Shown: in pieces, positions 25,372 through 35,304 of the stretch
How positions within the stretch are numbered: position 1 is the first letter of the stretch
Layout of the letters: every line of letters begins with the position of its first letter
NCBI GenBank assembly: GCA_021825925.1
Contig: JAKAFP010000003.1
Span: forward strand, 310,001 to 374,000
Length of the DNA stretch: 64,000 nucleotides
Origin: Chloroflexota bacterium
GTDB taxonomy: Bacteria > Chloroflexota > Anaerolineae > Anaerolineales > Anaerolineaceae
Direction: 5' to 3'
Position numbers and translations under genes: made by a program
The notes under the pieces: model-generated
What the model saw: only the letters and a program-made list of their open reading frames with translations
Databases searched by the model: none
What the model was told of the DNA's origin: nothing

Positions 25372-28300
25372 TTATTCTTTGTTATCTTCCATCATCTGGA
25401 CGAAGCACTTGACCACTTCTTCATCGAAATGGGTGCCGGCCTGGTCCACGAGGTGTTTGAGGGCGTTTTCCTTGTTCCAGGCTTTGCGGTAGGGGCGGTC
25501 AGAGACGAGGGCGTCCCAGGCATCCACGATGGCAAAGATGCGGGCAGAGAGGGGTATCTTGTCGCCTTTCAATCCGCGCGGGTAGCCGGTGCCGTCCCAC
25601 CATTCGTGATGGCAGTAGGGGATATCCAGCACGTCTTTGAAATAGGGCAGCTCGGAGAGCATCTCGTAGGCGTAGGTGGGGTGTTTCTGCATGATGGACC
25701 ATTCGTCCTCGGTCAGGCGGCCGGGTTTAAGCAGGATGGTGTCTGGCACGCCCATTTTGCCAATGTCGTGCAGCAGCGCGCCGCGGCGGATGTTGTCGAG
25801 GTTTTGTTCTTCAACGCCCATGCGTTTGGCCAGATCAAGGGTCATGTTGGCGATGCGCAGGGAATGGCCCTGGGTTTCTTTATCGCGCAGCTCAAGCGCA
25901 TGCGCCCAGCCTTCGAGGGTGGCGTCGTAGGCGCGTTTGAGTTCGGTAGCCTGGACGCTGGTTTGCTCATACAGATCAGAGCGGTGGATGGCGCTGGCTA
26001 CCAGTTCGCCAATAGTTTTCAGTAATTGGAGCTCGTTTTCACTCAACAAGCGGTTCGCGCCGATGATGATGGAGCCAATGGTCTCGCCCTTGGTGACGAG
26101 GGGAACCCCGGCCAGGGTGACCAGGTTGGTGATCAGATCCGGGAAGGCAAAATAGGCGTCACGGGCGGCATTGAAGTTGACGTAAGGTTTGCATGTGCTG
26201 ACGATATATCCGCTCAGGCCTTCGTTGGCTTTCAGTTTGCTGTTATCAACGCTCTGCCAGCAGCCGATGGCGCGCAAAAGGTTGGGCAGGTCTTCACGTT
26301 CTTCCATGGTCGAGATGATGGCGCCATCAATGGTCAAAGCGTTCATGAGTTCCGCCAGGATGGTGGTGCGCACCTGTTCACGGGTCAGGTCGGTGCGCAG
26401 CGATTCGCTGATCTTGGCAACCACTTCCAGGTCGTGTTCCCTTTGTTTTCTAAAAGTGATGTCAATGGCGGTGCCAATGGTGGCTTTTTCACCCTGGTAG
26501 TCAATGAAGCCAGCGGTGATATCCAGCCATTTTGGTTCACCGCTGCGGGTGTTGAAGGTGGTTTCAAAGCGGATCATGCCTGATTCGGTGCGCAGCAGGT
26601 CGGCATATTTCTTTCGCATCTCGCCGCCGTCGCCGTGGTTGATAACGTTCCAGAGACTGGTGTTCAAGAGTTCAGGTTCGGTAAAACCGGTAATCTCGCA
26701 CCACATAGGATTGACATACAGGAATTGATCATCCCGGTTGATGAAGATACCGGCGGCGGCCGTCTGGGCCAGGGCCTTGAATTTGGCTTCACTTTCGAGG
26801 ATGGCGTTTTCTGTTTTCTTTCTTTCGGTTATATCCCTGACATAAGCGACTGCAAAGCGGGTACCCTCGATATCGGTGATCTTGGTGCTGATCTCCACAG
26901 GGAAGATGACGCCGTCTTTTTTGACGTTGGGAATGTTGCTGAAGTGACCGCCCTGTTCGATCTGCCAGGTTACGTAATCGGGCTTGTCGGCGGTAAATTC
27001 GCGGGTGGCCAGGTCCACCACATTCATGGTGAGTAGTTCTTCGCGGGAATAACCGTAGACCTCTTCGGCCACGGCGTTGCACTCGAGAATTTCGCCCGAG
27101 AGCGATTCGAGGAAGATACAGTCCGTGGAGGCCTGGATGAGCAGTTCATTGCGTTTGGTGCTGGTGCTCAAAGCTTGTTCGGCCCGCTTGCGTTCGATGG
27201 CAATGGCCACCTGGGCGGAGACGAAGGTGAGCATTTGTTCATCACGCCTTTTAAAGCGGATCTCATCCGAATAGGATTGGACGGCCATGACACCGATGGT
27301 GTGATTCTCGATGAGCAGGGGAATACCGATCCAATCCACGGAAGGGGTACCGATGTTGACGGCATCACCTCTATTTTCGATGCGGTTGAAGGATTCAGGG
27401 TTGGCCAGCAGGGGTTTGCCGGTATGGATGATGTGTTCGGTCAAGCCGTTGCCGCCCTTGCGCGGCGGAGGCGGCGGATCATACTGATCCACAAAATAAG
27501 GGAAACTGACCGTATCCGTGGCGTCGTCGTAAAGGGCGATGAAGAAATTCTCGGCTGGCATCAGGTCAAGCAGCACGGCGTGGATGGATTGGAATAAATC
27601 ATCCAGGGTTTTGGAAATAATGGTGGATTGGGCGATCTTATAGATGATCGCCTGCGCTTTTTCGTTGTAATATTTTTCGGTGATGTCTTCACCGATGCTG
27701 GCGATGGCGGTGACGTTCCCGGCTTCGTCTTTGAGCAGCGTGTTGTTCCATGAGATCATGAGTTGTTCACCCGAGCGGGTGAGGATCATATTGTCATGGT
27801 GCTGTGGGATCTCGCCTTCCTGGGCCTGTTCAATTAGTTCTTCCATTAATTGACCGGAAATCTCGGTGGGTACAAAATGTTCGTACCAGTTCTTGCCCAT
27901 GGCGTCTTCTTTTTGCCAACCAGTTTTTTCGAGGAAGTGGCTGTTGCAAAAGGTGATGTTGCCTCTGATATCGGTGATGATGGCGATCAGCTTGATGGAT
28001 TCCATCAAGGTGCGTAAATGCTGTTCGGATTGAATGTTGGCCTGTTCGGCTTTTTTTTCACCGGTAATGTCTTCGCCAACGGATTGATATTCGATGAAAT
28101 GGCCTTCGTCATTGCGGATGGGCTGGGTTTTCCAACGGTACCAGGAGACATCCGTGGGTTTGGTCATGACGGAGTATTCATTGATCTCGGGTGCCATATC
28201 CGGGGTGATGTAAGAAAATTGACGTTCAGCGATCTTCTTAAATTCGTCCGAAGGAACGTTGGTCAGTTTATCTCCAACCAACTCAGTGGAAGTTAACTGC

Positions 28301-29535
28301 AGGTAGGAACAAAAGGCCTGGTTGACGAAGGTGATGACCCCGTTGGGTTTGAAACGTACGATCATCTCGGGATTGTCTTCAACAATAGCCCGGTAGCGCG
28401 CCTCGCTGTTTTTGAGGGCCTGAAGGGTTTCTTCTCGATCACTGATATCGCGAATGATACCAATGTAGGCGACCGCGGTGCCGTCTTTATCACGAAGGGC
28501 TCTGACATTGGCTTCCGCCGGAATGATCTCGCCATTCATTTTTTGGATCTGATAATTGGTCTTGTAAATTTTGTTACCTGAAAACTTACCTGCCACAGCA
28601 GCTGCGACAGTCTGTCTGGTGGCCGGTGAAAGAAAATCCAGGACGTTCTTTCCAAGCAGGAAGTGGGAGCCTTCCACGCCCAGCAAAACAGCCAGCTGCT
28701 GGTTGGAAAAAATGATACTGCCTTCGGGGTCCACCAGAACCACACCATCGGGTGAGATTTCCACCAGGTTGCGATAATGAGTTTCGCTCTCGACCAGTGC
28801 ATCTTCCACTTTTTGCTGTTCAGAAATGTCAATGATCCACCCTTCAAGGGCGATGACCTTGCCTGATTGGTTGAACACCCCCTTGCCTTGTTCCTGAACG
28901 GTGCGGGTCTCGCCGCTGGCGTGTTTGATCCTGTAGCTGATGCGGAATGGTCTGTTTTCACTGAGGGCGGTCTGGATATCCTTCCAGGTGCGCCAATAAT
29001 CTTCAGGATGGATCAGTTTGGAGTAGGGAAAATCTTTTTTATTGATAAAGCTTTCAACCGGATAACCGGTAAGCTGGTAACAACCCTCACTCAAGAAATG
29101 CATGATCCGTTTTTCGTCATTTTCGCAGCGATAAACAACGCCGGGCATGATGCCCAGTAACGGTTCAAAGTCGGTGTTTTTTGAGGGTTCTTCTTCTACG
29201 GGAAGCGAGGTGGATTTTTCAAGAATTACCAGGTGCGCTTTAACGCCCATATATTCAAGATCAAGCAATGAAGAAACCTTGATCCAGTTATCTTTGGCCA
29301 CCGGATCTTTGAGTTTTCGGATGCGGTTGATGGCGCCTTTTTGTTTTTCAAAAATGACGAATTCGTTTTTGAGAATGTGAAAATCACGCGCACAGGTCGC
29401 GTTTGAGTATAAGACTTCTTCGTTTTCAGATATTACCAGTATCGAAGATTGTAGAGACTCAGCCCAGAAAGCTACTTTGTCATCCAATTGATTGTTTGTT
29501 TTTTCATCGATGAGGCTGTCAGGCATATTATCCAC
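25372..29535 (-). CDS. multi-PAS/GAF HD-GYP cyclic-di-GMP phosphodiesterase
   Basis: 1387-residue cytoplasmic sensor. Order: seven PAS-type domains (about residues 15-110, 120-240, 250-370, 375-495, 500-620, 790-910, 915-1030) with a GAF domain between the fifth and sixth (about 625-785) and a second GAF at about 1040-1190, then a C-terminal HD-GYP domain. The HD-GYP motifs HDIGK, HHEWWDGTGYPRG and a downstream Asp cluster are intact, so it should hydrolyse cyclic di-GMP to GMP. No membrane helix. It starts one base after the stop of the GGDEF gene upstream (29537), so a synthase and a hydrolase of the same messenger form one operon. Ligands of the sensory domains cannot be read. Confidence 0.93.
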   Translation of the reverse strand: MDNMPDSLIDEKTNNQLDDKVAFWAESLQSSILVISENEEVLYSNATCARDFHILKNEFVIFEKQKGAINRIRKLKDPVAKDNWIKVSSLLDLEYMGVKAHLVILEKSTSLPVEEEPSKNTDFEPLLGIMPGVVYRCENDEKRIMHFLSEGCYQLTGYPVESFINKKDFPYSKLIHPEDYWRTWKDIQTALSENRPFRISYRIKHASGETRTVQEQGKGVFNQSGKVIALEGWIIDISEQQKVEDALVESETHYRNLVEISPDGVVLVDPEGSIIFSNQQLAVLLGVEGSHFLLGKNVLDFLSPATRQTVAAAVAGKFSGNKIYKTNYQIQKMNGEIIPAEANVRALRDKDGTAVAYIGIIRDISDREETLQALKNSEARYRAIVEDNPEMIVRFKPNGVITFVNQAFCSYLQLTSTELVGDKLTNVPSDEFKKIAERQFSYITPDMAPEINEYSVMTKPTDVSWYRWKTQPIRNDEGHFIEYQSVGEDITGEKKAEQANIQSEQHLRTLMESIKLIAIITDIRGNITFCNSHFLEKTGWQKEDAMGKNWYEHFVPTEISGQLMEELIEQAQEGEIPQHHDNMILTRSGEQLMISWNNTLLKDEAGNVTAIASIGEDITEKYYNEKAQAIIYKIAQSTIISKTLDDLFQSIHAVLLDLMPAENFFIALYDDATDTVSFPYFVDQYDPPPPPRKGGNGLTEHIIHTGKPLLANPESFNRIENRGDAVNIGTPSVDWIGIPLLIENHTIGVMAVQSYSDEIRFKRRDEQMLTFVSAQVAIAIERKRAEQALSTSTKRNELLIQASTDCIFLESLSGEILECNAVAEEVYGYSREELLTMNVVDLATREFTADKPDYVTWQIEQGGHFSNIPNVKKDGVIFPVEISTKITDIEGTRFAVAYVRDITERKKTENAILESEAKFKALAQTAAAGIFINRDDQFLYVNPMWCEITGFTEPELLNTSLWNVINHGDGGEMRKKYADLLRTESGMIRFETTFNTRSGEPKWLDITAGFIDYQGEKATIGTAIDITFRKQREHDLEVVAKISESLRTDLTREQVRTTILAELMNALTIDGAIISTMEEREDLPNLLRAIGCWQSVDNSKLKANEGLSGYIVSTCKPYVNFNAARDAYFAFPDLITNLVTLAGVPLVTKGETIGSIIIGANRLLSENELQLLKTIGELVASAIHRSDLYEQTSVQATELKRAYDATLEGWAHALELRDKETQGHSLRIANMTLDLAKRMGVEEQNLDNIRRGALLHDIGKMGVPDTILLKPGRLTEDEWSIMQKHPTYAYEMLSELPYFKDVLDIPYCHHEWWDGTGYPRGLKGDKIPLSARIFAIVDAWDALVSDRPYRKAWNKENALKHLVDQAGTHFDEEVVKCFVQMMEDNKE

Positions 29536-29536
29536 A

Positions 29537-31699
29537 TTATATCTTGTCTATCATCGTCACACGATTTCGTCCATTCTCTTTAGATTTATAAAGGGCTTTA
29601 TCCACGGTCTTGATCATCATGCTGATGGAGGAAATTTGGGAATTTGCTCCGGTGACGCCGACGCTGATTGTAACAGTGATTTTACCTACTGACGTGTTAA
29701 AAGGCTGTTCCGCCACAGATTTACGTATACGCTCCGCAACCGTTTTGGCGTTTTCAGGTTTTTGTTCAGTCAACAGGATCAGAAACTCTTCGCCGCCGTA
29801 TCTTGAAATGTAATCCGTTTCTCTGATCTTGGTGCGCGCCCGGGCGGCAATTTCCACCAGGATCTCATCACCGATGGGATGGCCGTATACGTCGTTAATG
29901 GCCTTAAAGCGGTCAATATCAAGCATGATCAACGACAGGGGTCTGGAATAGCGTTTGGCCGCGCCAAATTCGCGATTGGCCACCTCGTCAAATCCGCGGC
30001 GATTTAGTACATTGGTCAGTTCATCCGTGATGGCCAGGCGCTGAACTTCTTGCAGCAGGTTGGCATTTTCAATAGCGATGGCGACCTGCCCGCCGAAGAT
30101 GCTGGCAGCCTGGCTGTCAATTTTTTGCAGGCTTTCACCCCATAAACTGAGAATGCCAATTGTTTTTTTCTCGATCACCAGCGGTACCAGAATACATTTC
30201 GTGTTCTTTGTGATAGCCAGGGCTTCAACAAGTTTTGAAATAGCCGGTTTGAAAATTGGCGGGGTTATTTGGATCAGTACTTCTTCTGGATGTTCCAGAT
30301 ACTCGGCTTGTTGTGAATCAACGATCTCTCGGAATAAGGGCAATGAGTCAATGGGCGTGATGATCTCGTTGATTTTATGTTTGCTCAAGTTCTTTACAAA
30401 TGAGACCAGTTTGGTTTGCACAGAAGAATAGGTGAGCATCAGGTTGTCGGAGTCTCCAACCCTTAAAGCCACCATGCTATGGATCTTGATCAGCTCAAGC
30501 TCCATGCCGATGGTGTACATGACATTGTTGGTGTCCACGCCGCTTTTAATTGCCGTTGATACATGGCTTAACGATTCGATCAAAGCGTTGGCATGGGTCA
30601 ACTGGCTGGATTGGATGCGTTCCTGTTCAAGCATGTGAATTTTGCTTATGGCAGTTGAGATCTGCATGGCGGCGTATTCACCGAGCGAACGAATATCCTC
30701 TGTGACCAGATCGGGGCTGGCATAACCAACAATAATGGCGCCAAATTTCATGCCTTCAGCGATCAGGGGGAGGCAAAAAAGTGATTTTTCACGATACAAA
30801 CCATGAAATTTCTTGTCCATCAAGTGGGATTGATCAAGGTTTTCAACCAGAGCAGAATGCTGCGTCTCAAGGATCTCTTTGGTGAGGGTGCGATCGCCGG
30901 GATCTGATTTTCCGTAAACGTAATCTTCTTTAAATTCACCCGTGGCAGCCCACCCGGTGACGGTTTGGGTGCTCTCATCCCATTTTGAAATATAGACATT
31001 AGTGCCTTCCAAAAGGTCAATCAGTTTTTCGGGCAGCATATTAAAGATCTGGGTCAAAGTGGTCGCTTCCAATACCTGGTGGGTGAGATCGTTGATGGAT
31101 CTTAGTTTCTTTCCAAGGCGGGTGGAGGCGTCAAACAACCTGGCGTTGCGGATGGCAAGCCCGGCCTGGCTGGCGAAGATCTGCATGGCATAAGTCTGGA
31201 TCTTGTTGAAAAAGCCGGCAACATCACTGTCACAGTTCAAGAATCCGATCACCTGGTCATCTGAAATAATGGGCGAGGTAATGTGAGATTTAATCCACTC
31301 TGATTCAGCCAGCAAATGCCAATCCTGTTCGAGATGTGGATAGTAGGACAGGATGGGCTTTTTGGTCGCAATCATTTGGGCAAAATTGCTCAACTCGTTG
31401 ACATCAAATTTCTTTGACATCATCATTTCTTTTGTACCCAACAACTCGTAACCTTTTGACCTGACGATTCTGGCGCTGTTACCTTCGATCAGCATGATAT
31501 TGGCTGTTTTATAAGCAACAACTTTGGCAAGGTTTTCGAGGATCTTATCAAGCACTTCATCCAGGTGCAGACTGTTGTTGAGCGCCATGGAAACATCTGC
31601 CATGGCCGCAACTAAAACCTGGTGATCTTCTTCCAGGTCCAAGGGTGGTGTTTTTTTACGATCGCTCAAATTAATCATTGTTGGTTCGATTTTCTTCAA
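29537..31699 (-). CDS. GAF-GGDEF diguanylate cyclase
   Basis: 720 residues without membrane helices: GAF-like domains at about 30-185, 205-360 and 370-550, then a GGDEF domain (about 555-715). The catalytic motif reads GGEEF (context SRYGGEEFLILL), an active variant. An RETD product-inhibition site (RxxD) lies exactly five residues before it, so activity is probably curbed by cyclic di-GMP. It also has the LTNVLNRRGF and DIDRFKAINDVYGH metal/substrate motifs. First gene of the operon with the HD-GYP protein. Confidence 0.93.
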   Translation of the reverse strand: MKKIEPTMINLSDRKKTPPLDLEEDHQVLVAAMADVSMALNNSLHLDEVLDKILENLAKVVAYKTANIMLIEGNSARIVRSKGYELLGTKEMMMSKKFDVNELSNFAQMIATKKPILSYYPHLEQDWHLLAESEWIKSHITSPIISDDQVIGFLNCDSDVAGFFNKIQTYAMQIFASQAGLAIRNARLFDASTRLGKKLRSINDLTHQVLEATTLTQIFNMLPEKLIDLLEGTNVYISKWDESTQTVTGWAATGEFKEDYVYGKSDPGDRTLTKEILETQHSALVENLDQSHLMDKKFHGLYREKSLFCLPLIAEGMKFGAIIVGYASPDLVTEDIRSLGEYAAMQISTAISKIHMLEQERIQSSQLTHANALIESLSHVSTAIKSGVDTNNVMYTIGMELELIKIHSMVALRVGDSDNLMLTYSSVQTKLVSFVKNLSKHKINEIITPIDSLPLFREIVDSQQAEYLEHPEEVLIQITPPIFKPAISKLVEALAITKNTKCILVPLVIEKKTIGILSLWGESLQKIDSQAASIFGGQVAIAIENANLLQEVQRLAITDELTNVLNRRGFDEVANREFGAAKRYSRPLSLIMLDIDRFKAINDVYGHPIGDEILVEIAARARTKIRETDYISRYGGEEFLILLTEQKPENAKTVAERIRKSVAEQPFNTSVGKITVTISVGVTGANSQISSISMMIKTVDKALYKSKENGRNRVTMIDKI

Positions 31700-31895
31700 T
31701 TCCAGACTCCAGTCACGACTAAATCGGCCCTCTGATAGCGTACAAATAATTTTGTTTATTTACATTAAATGAAATCGTTATCACTATTATACGGACGCCT
31801 GTAATATTCATGCAAGCAATTTTAAGAAGTAATATAAAAAGCACCATTTAAGGTATGACATTCTATCTATTTTTGTATAAACTTTGAAATAACTA

Positions 31896-31925
31896 TTGAT
31901 TTATTTTCGGATTTCATGCTAAAAT
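31896..31925 (+). promoter_or_regulatory. candidate promoter of the small membrane protein gene
   Basis: TTGATT (31896-31901), 18-base spacer, extended -10 TGCTAAAAT (31917-31925). A transcript from here would have a leader of about 100 bases. Confidence 0.5.
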
Positions 31926-31938
31926 AGGTCTTGTCAGA

Positions 31939-31965
31939 TGCTCGGGTGCCCCCCTCACCCGGGCA
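31939..31965 (+). promoter_or_regulatory. stable hairpin in the leader of the small membrane protein mRNA
   Basis: Ten-pair stem TGCTCGGGTG / CACCCGGGCA (one G-U) with a C-rich loop. No T-tract follows, so it is not a standard terminator. The rest of the divergent gap 31700-32034 shows no gene or known riboswitch. Confidence 0.45.
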
Positions 31966-32034
31966 TTTGACTTTAAATCCCCTGGAATGGTTTAATCAGT
32001 TATCAAGTAGTCTTAGGCTCTGTGCGGAGGGTTT

Positions 32035-32352
32035 ATGGAAAAGAAATATCGCGGTTTACGGATTATTGGGCTGCTGCTAAAAATCATCGGCGTTTTGGAA
32101 TTGTTTGTGGGATTGTTTTGCGCCCTTGTGCTGCCATTGGTTTTGTCGGACTCAAATGTGTCTTTGTTAAATCTGGGCTTTAAGGATTATTTTGCGGGTA
32201 CGGGATTATTGCTTGGGATCATCACCGGTGTGCTCATTTTTTTGGTAGGGTTGGTCTGCGGATTATTAACCTTCTCTTTGGGAGAGCTGTTTAACGTGGT
32301 AATTGCCATCGAAGAGAATACTCGCAAGACGACCTTGTTATTACAAAAATAG
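32035..32352 (+). CDS. small hypothetical membrane protein
   Basis: 105 residues with two or three hydrophobic helices (about 9-35, 53-75 and possibly 76-92), and a charged C terminus (IAIEENTRKTTLLLQK). No family recognised. ATG 32035 has GCGGAGGG upstream, a strong ribosome site that supports expression. It stands alone between two leftward sensor genes and is followed by a terminator. Its position in the signalling block may be incidental. Confidence 0.7.
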   Translation: MEKKYRGLRIIGLLLKIIGVLELFVGLFCALVLPLVLSDSNVSLLNLGFKDYFAGTGLLLGIITGVLIFLVGLVCGLLTFSLGELFNVVIAIEENTRKTTLLLQK

Positions 32353-32396
32353 GATCAAGTGTTCAGAAATGGGGTCAGGACTTAAGGCTTAACCAG

Positions 32397-32436
32397 AAAA
32401 CAGAGGAGAGTCTTTTTGACCTTCCTCTGTTTTTTT
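32397..32436. terminator. bidirectional terminator
   Basis: Arms CAGAGGA (32401-32407) and TCCTCTG (32423-32429) flanked by AAAA on the left and seven Ts on the right. It serves the rightward small membrane protein gene and the leftward hybrid kinase gene. Confidence 0.85.
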
Positions 32437-32438
32437 GG

Positions 32439-35183
32439 CTATAAATCTTTATTGTTCAGGTAAAAAGCCTCAACCAGAGGCACCTGGCGTTTGATCTCAG
32501 CAATGTAGGGGTAGCTGCCCGTAAGTGTTCCGTCTGCGGTCAGGGTTTCAAGTTTCAAGGCCGGTGTGGAGATCGTCTTGGCTTCAAAATTACTTGAAGC
32601 TCCTTTGATACTATGGGCAAGAAAATGGATCTTCTTGGCATCATTGTTTAAGAGCGCTTTTTCCATATCGCTGATAGAGACCTTAATGTGCTCCAGGAAT
32701 TCACCCAGCAGTTCAAAGAAAGTTGGCAGATCATCGCCAAATCTGGGCAGCGCTTTTTCAAGGTCAAAGAGGTCAGAAGACTTTTGAAGGATGACATCCA
32801 GCGAATTTTGTGGTTGATCATCTGTGCCATCGAGGGCAACGCCGTCAGAGTAATGTTCGATGACCTTGAACAATTCATCCACGTTGAGCGGTTTGGAAAG
32901 ATAATCGTTCATGCCAGCCTCAAGGCAGCGTTCTCGATCACCAGACATGGCATAGGCGGTCATCGCCACGATCGGCAGGTTCATAAATTCGGGTGAGAGT
33001 TCGCGAATGCGCCTGGTGGCTTCAAACCCATCCATTTCGGGCATTTGAACATCCATCAAGACCAATTTGTATTTTTTATTTTGCACGGCCGTAATGGCTT
33101 CTTTGCCGGTGGAGACCACGTCCACCGGATAGCCTGCTTTCTGCAGTAATCGGATGGCCAGTTTTTGGTTGGTGGGGTTATCTTCTGCCAGCAGGATGTG
33201 GGTCAATCCACGTTGTTGTTCTTTGAGCGAGTGGCGGGTGATCAGGGATGATTTACCCTTCCCGTCTTCGGGTTGGTTGCGTCGGCCCAGGATATTTAGC
33301 AAAGCCCCAAACAACTCTTTTTGGCGTACAGGCTTTAGCAGGTAGCCGTTGCACCCCATGGCTTCGAGGCGGGCGGCATCTCCGCGCTGGCCCATGGAGG
33401 TCAGGATGATCACGGTGGTGTCGTGAAGCGCTGGATCACTCTTGATCCGCGAAAGCACCTCTTCGCCGTCCATTTCAGGCATCTGCATATCCAACAGAAC
33501 CAACTGGAAGGGCTTATTCAATTCGTTAAAGGATTTCAAAATGTTGATGGCTTCTTTACCGCTTGCGACGGCAAAAGCGTTGCAGCCAAAACCCTTGATC
33601 ATTTTTTCAAGGATGGTGCGGTTGGTAAAATTGTCGTCCACGATAAGCACAGGTACGTTGATCAAATCCTGCGGCAGCGCCAAGAGAGGCGTACTTCCTT
33701 CTTTAACATTGCCAACGGTAACCGTAAACCAAAAGGTGCTGCCCTTGCCGGGTTCACTTTCAAGTCCGATATCGCCGCCCATCATCTTGGTGAGTTGGGC
33801 AGAAATGGTCAATCCAAGGCCGGTACCGCCGTACTTACGGGTGGAAGAGCTATCAGCCTGGACGAAACGTTCAAAGACGGCTTTTTGGCGATCCAACGGG
33901 ATGCCAATGCCGGTGTCTGAAACCAAGAAACGCAGGGTGCTGTTCTTGTCGGTTTTGGACTGCACCATGACCCGAATCACCACTTCGCCCTCATGGGTGA
34001 ATTTGATGGCGTTTCCGACCAGGTTGATCAGTACCTGGCGCAGGCGGCCGGCATCACCCAAGACGCGCGAGGGAACATCCTTGTCAATCAGGCAGGCTAA
34101 TTCGATGCCTTTGTTCTCGGCGCGCGAAACCAGGGTATGGGCAACGCCTTCCACCGTGGAGCGCAGATCATATTCAATGGCATCAATAGTAAGCTGGCCG
34201 GCTTCGATCTTTGAAAAATCAAGCACGTCGTTCAAAATGCCCAACAATGCTTCTGCACTATCGCGGGCTGTGGAGACGTAATCCCTTTGTTCGGAATTGA
34301 GGGAGGTATCCAGCAACAATTCAAGCATGCCCATGATACCGTTCATCGGGGTTCTGATCTCATGGCTCATGTTTGCGAGGAACTCGCTTTTTGCCCGGTC
34401 AGCCTGTTCGGCGAGGCGTTTGGCTTCTACCAACTCGCTGACATTGTAATAAATGGCCAGAATGCCCTGTTTTTTTCCTTCCACGATCACTGGCACACCG
34501 GCAAATTCGACATCCACCTTTGTACCGTCTTTGCGCGTGCGGTTGGCCAAGCCTCTGACGGTACCGCCATCCAGCACAGTGCGGGTCAGATCGGCAGCTT
34601 CTTGAAGGGATTCCGGCGCTACGAGGGGATCCAATTTTTTACCGATCACTTCAGCGGCTGCATATCCAAACAGGACTTCAAAAGCGGGATTAATGGAACT
34701 GATATTTTCTTCCAAATCAAGAATCACAACGGCAACCGGATTGTATTGGAAGAGGGATTCAAAGAACTCTTTTTGTTTCAGGATCTCGTTCTCATCATGT
34801 TTTTGTCGGGTGATATCCTGAAAAATATAAAGCAGACTGTTGTCATTACCGGCCAGTGGCACTTGGTGGCGGGTTAATTTGAACCAATCTGAAAGCCCAA
34901 TGATCTGCACTTCAGCACCGATCTGGTCGTCAATTTCAATAGAGGGAGTTTTTCCATCTTTGAAAAAACTTGAAATGGGTTGTCCAAGGATCTTGTGATA
35001 AGTGGTGTCCAGCTTGTCTATGGTTGAACGGTTGCAACGCAGGATAATGCCATCCGCATCGGTCAGAACCAACAGGTCAGGAATTCTATCAAAGGTGGCT
35101 TCCCATTCTTTCTTGGCTCTTAAAACGGCATTTTCAATTTTTGAAAATTCTGAGTCTGAGTTCGCGTTTGTGTTCATGGACAT
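32439..35183 (-). CDS. hybrid sensor histidine kinase with two receivers and HPt
   Basis: 914 residues, no membrane segment. Order: PAS (about 15-130), PAS (135-255), HisKA with phospho-acceptor H274 in MSHEIRTP, ATPase domain with N-box NLVGNAIKFT and G-boxes DTGIGIP and GGTGLGLTI, receiver 1 (about 510-630, phospho-Asp in LLDMQMPEMDG), receiver 2 (about 655-775, LMDVQMPEMDG), and a C-terminal HPt with H857 in AHSIKGASS. It therefore contains a complete internal phosphorelay. The output regulator is not in the window, although nearby GGDEF and HD-GYP proteins lack receivers. Two possible ATGs lie two codons apart; GGGG lies upstream. Confidence 0.95.
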   Translation of the reverse strand: MSMNTNANSDSEFSKIENAVLRAKKEWEATFDRIPDLLVLTDADGIILRCNRSTIDKLDTTYHKILGQPISSFFKDGKTPSIEIDDQIGAEVQIIGLSDWFKLTRHQVPLAGNDNSLLYIFQDITRQKHDENEILKQKEFFESLFQYNPVAVVILDLEENISSINPAFEVLFGYAAAEVIGKKLDPLVAPESLQEAADLTRTVLDGGTVRGLANRTRKDGTKVDVEFAGVPVIVEGKKQGILAIYYNVSELVEAKRLAEQADRAKSEFLANMSHEIRTPMNGIMGMLELLLDTSLNSEQRDYVSTARDSAEALLGILNDVLDFSKIEAGQLTIDAIEYDLRSTVEGVAHTLVSRAENKGIELACLIDKDVPSRVLGDAGRLRQVLINLVGNAIKFTHEGEVVIRVMVQSKTDKNSTLRFLVSDTGIGIPLDRQKAVFERFVQADSSSTRKYGGTGLGLTISAQLTKMMGGDIGLESEPGKGSTFWFTVTVGNVKEGSTPLLALPQDLINVPVLIVDDNFTNRTILEKMIKGFGCNAFAVASGKEAINILKSFNELNKPFQLVLLDMQMPEMDGEEVLSRIKSDPALHDTTVIILTSMGQRGDAARLEAMGCNGYLLKPVRQKELFGALLNILGRRNQPEDGKGKSSLITRHSLKEQQRGLTHILLAEDNPTNQKLAIRLLQKAGYPVDVVSTGKEAITAVQNKKYKLVLMDVQMPEMDGFEATRRIRELSPEFMNLPIVAMTAYAMSGDRERCLEAGMNDYLSKPLNVDELFKVIEHYSDGVALDGTDDQPQNSLDVILQKSSDLFDLEKALPRFGDDLPTFFELLGEFLEHIKVSISDMEKALLNNDAKKIHFLAHSIKGASSNFEAKTISTPALKLETLTADGTLTGSYPYIAEIKRQVPLVEAFYLNNKDL

Positions 35184-35304
35184 AAGACAACCCCTTAACA
35201 GGATGATCGCAGTAAAGTAAAAATCAACAATTTGTGTATATTATGAAATGAAATATAACAATAAGATTAATCAACTCATTTGTCAATCACGAAAAGCGAT
35301 TAAT

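Noticed and set aside
31926..32034. A cyclic-di-GMP riboswitch in the leader of the small membrane protein gene
   Set aside because: The conserved GEMM core elements were not found; only a simple hairpin is present.
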